A DNA stretch of 7,499 bases from Elusimicrobiota bacterium (GTDB lineage: Bacteria; Elusimicrobiota; Elusimicrobia; UBA1565; UBA9628), in NCBI GenBank assembly GCA_028871595.1, contig JAGWMT010000152.1, forward strand, positions 1 through 7,499. The letters are read 5' to 3'. Shown piece after piece: positions 6,818 to 7,499 of this stretch. The translations under genes and the position numbers were made by a program. Position 1 is the stretch's first letter, and every line of letters starts with the position of its first letter. Below the pieces are notes generated by a model, which was given only the letters and a program-made list of their open reading frames with translations, was not told the DNA's origin and did no database searches.

Positions 6818-7447
6818 TTACTTCTTGGAGCCGTTGAGAAGCGCCGCCACCTTCTGGCCGCTGATGACCTCGTCGATGATGCCGTAAGTCTTGGCTTCGT
6901 CGGCCGAGAGGTAGTAGTTGCGCTCCATGTCCGCGGAGACCTTGGCGAAGGTCTGGCCGGTGTGCTTGGCCATGATCTCCTCCAGGACCTTGCGGGTGTG
7001 CGCCATCTCCTTGGCCTCCACGATGATGTCCGTGGCCTGGCCGGAGATGCCGCCCACGAGGGGCTGGTGGATCATGATGCGGGAGTTGGGCAGGGCGTAG
7101 CGGCGGCCCTTGGACCCGGCGGCCAGGATGACCGCGCCGAAGCTCATGGCCATGCCCATGCAGATGGTGGTGATGGGAGCCTTGATGAACTGCATGGTGT
7201 CGTAGACGGCCAAGCCGGCGGTCACCATGCCTCCGGGGCTGTTGATGTAGAGGTTGATGTCCTTGGTGTTGTCGTCGCTGTCCAAGTACAGGAGCTGCGC
7301 GATGAGGGTGTTGGCCGAGTCGGTGGTGAACTCGCCTTCATAGCCTCCGACGAAAATGATGCGGTCCTTCAGCAGCCGCGAGTAGATGTCGTAGCCGATG
7401 ACGGAGCCCTGCGTGGCGCGCTCGATGACTTGGGGGATCAGGTTCAT
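6818..7447 (-). CDS. clpP: ATP-dependent Clp protease proteolytic subunit ClpP, with Asn at the catalytic Asp position
   Basis: Serine protease subunit that forms a barrel and degrades proteins fed by a ClpX/ClpA/ClpC unfoldase. It is 209 residues, normal length. Conserved parts are the start LIPQVIE (3-9), YDIYSRLLKDRIIF (19-32), the oxyanion-hole segment INSPGG (68-73), catalytic Ser102 in GMAMSFGA, and catalytic His127 in MIHQPL. Where other ClpP proteins have the catalytic Asp in 'ERDxxxSA', this one reads MERNYYLSA, giving Asn177 (AAC, plus-strand 6917-6919). Two smaller differences are Phe instead of the usual Met after the catalytic Ser, and one extra residue in QPLVGG (usually QPLGG). 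The ATG has only a poor GGCGG next to it, but the N-terminus aligns well with the family. No tig lies in the 52 bases upstream and clpX does not follow. Promoter and any partner gene lie outside the window. It is clearly ClpP-family; whether it is the main ClpP or a paralogue is open. Confidence 0.95.
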   Translation of the reverse strand: MNLIPQVIERATQGSVIGYDIYSRLLKDRIIFVGGYEGEFTTDSANTLIAQLLYLDSDDNTKDINLYINSPGGMVTAGLAVYDTMQFIKAPITTICMGMAMSFGAVILAAGSKGRRYALPNSRIMIHQPLVGGISGQATDIIVEAKEMAHTRKVLEEIMAKHTGQTFAKVSADMERNYYLSADEAKTYGIIDEVISGQKVAALLNGSKK

Positions 7448-7499
7448 GCCGCCATTGAAGCAAATGCCCCGGTCCGCCGCAAGCCGGGAGCCCCTTGAT

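Noticed and set aside
7468..7488. Short inverted repeat (CCCGG / CCGGG) upstream of clpP as a terminator or attenuator.
   Set aside because: The stem is only about 5-6 bp with an 11-base loop and no T tract, and the window ends there.
1..7499. Search for tRNA or rRNA genes, CRISPR arrays, insertion sequences and integrase or attachment sites.
   Set aside because: None was seen. The window is almost fully covered by protein-coding genes, and all intergenic gaps are under about 100 bases.

Overview
This is a GC-rich bacterial window dominated by protein quality-control genes. Five co-directional minus-strand genes form a classical HrcA heat-shock operon, read from high to low coordinates: hrcA (4873-3785), grpE (3788-3291), dnaK (3247-1400), dnaJ (1375-245) and the 5' part of rsmE (200-1, cut by the window edge). 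In front of hrcA is a minus-strand promoter with perfect consensus -35 and -10 hexamers and a 17-base spacer. A CIRCE-type HrcA operator (4893-4919) follows one base after the -10. It differs from the textbook CIRCE by a symmetric base change in both arms. A second, degenerate copy with the same geometry lies exactly 50 bp upstream, over the -35.

Upstream of the operon on the same strand is a 515-residue multi-pass membrane protein (6518-4971). It looks like a GT-C-fold glycosyltransferase-like protein of unassigned function. Diverging from it on the plus strand is a 55-residue Flp/class III-type prepilin (6587-6754) with a G|QASAEY processing motif. Its best promoter match would start transcription on the A of its ATG. 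A perfect 9-bp hairpin (6775-6795) separates the prepilin from convergent clpP (7447-6818). This ClpP keeps the catalytic Ser and His but has Asn in place of the catalytic Asp.

The chaperone genes cooperate directly. HrcA represses the operon, DnaJ delivers clients and stimulates DnaK ATPase, GrpE exchanges nucleotide, and ClpP supplies the proteolytic arm. RsmE is a common downstream passenger of dnaJ. The organism cannot be fixed from this window. HrcA/CIRCE control, a DnaK without the Gram-negative ATPase-domain insert but with an unusual GGKAFPS loop, and an orphan class III/Flp prepilin in GC-rich DNA would suit an under-sampled lineage such as Elusimicrobiota or a neighbour, but that is a weak inference. 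No RNA genes, mobile elements, CRISPR arrays or long repeats were found. No intergenic gap exceeds about 100 bases.
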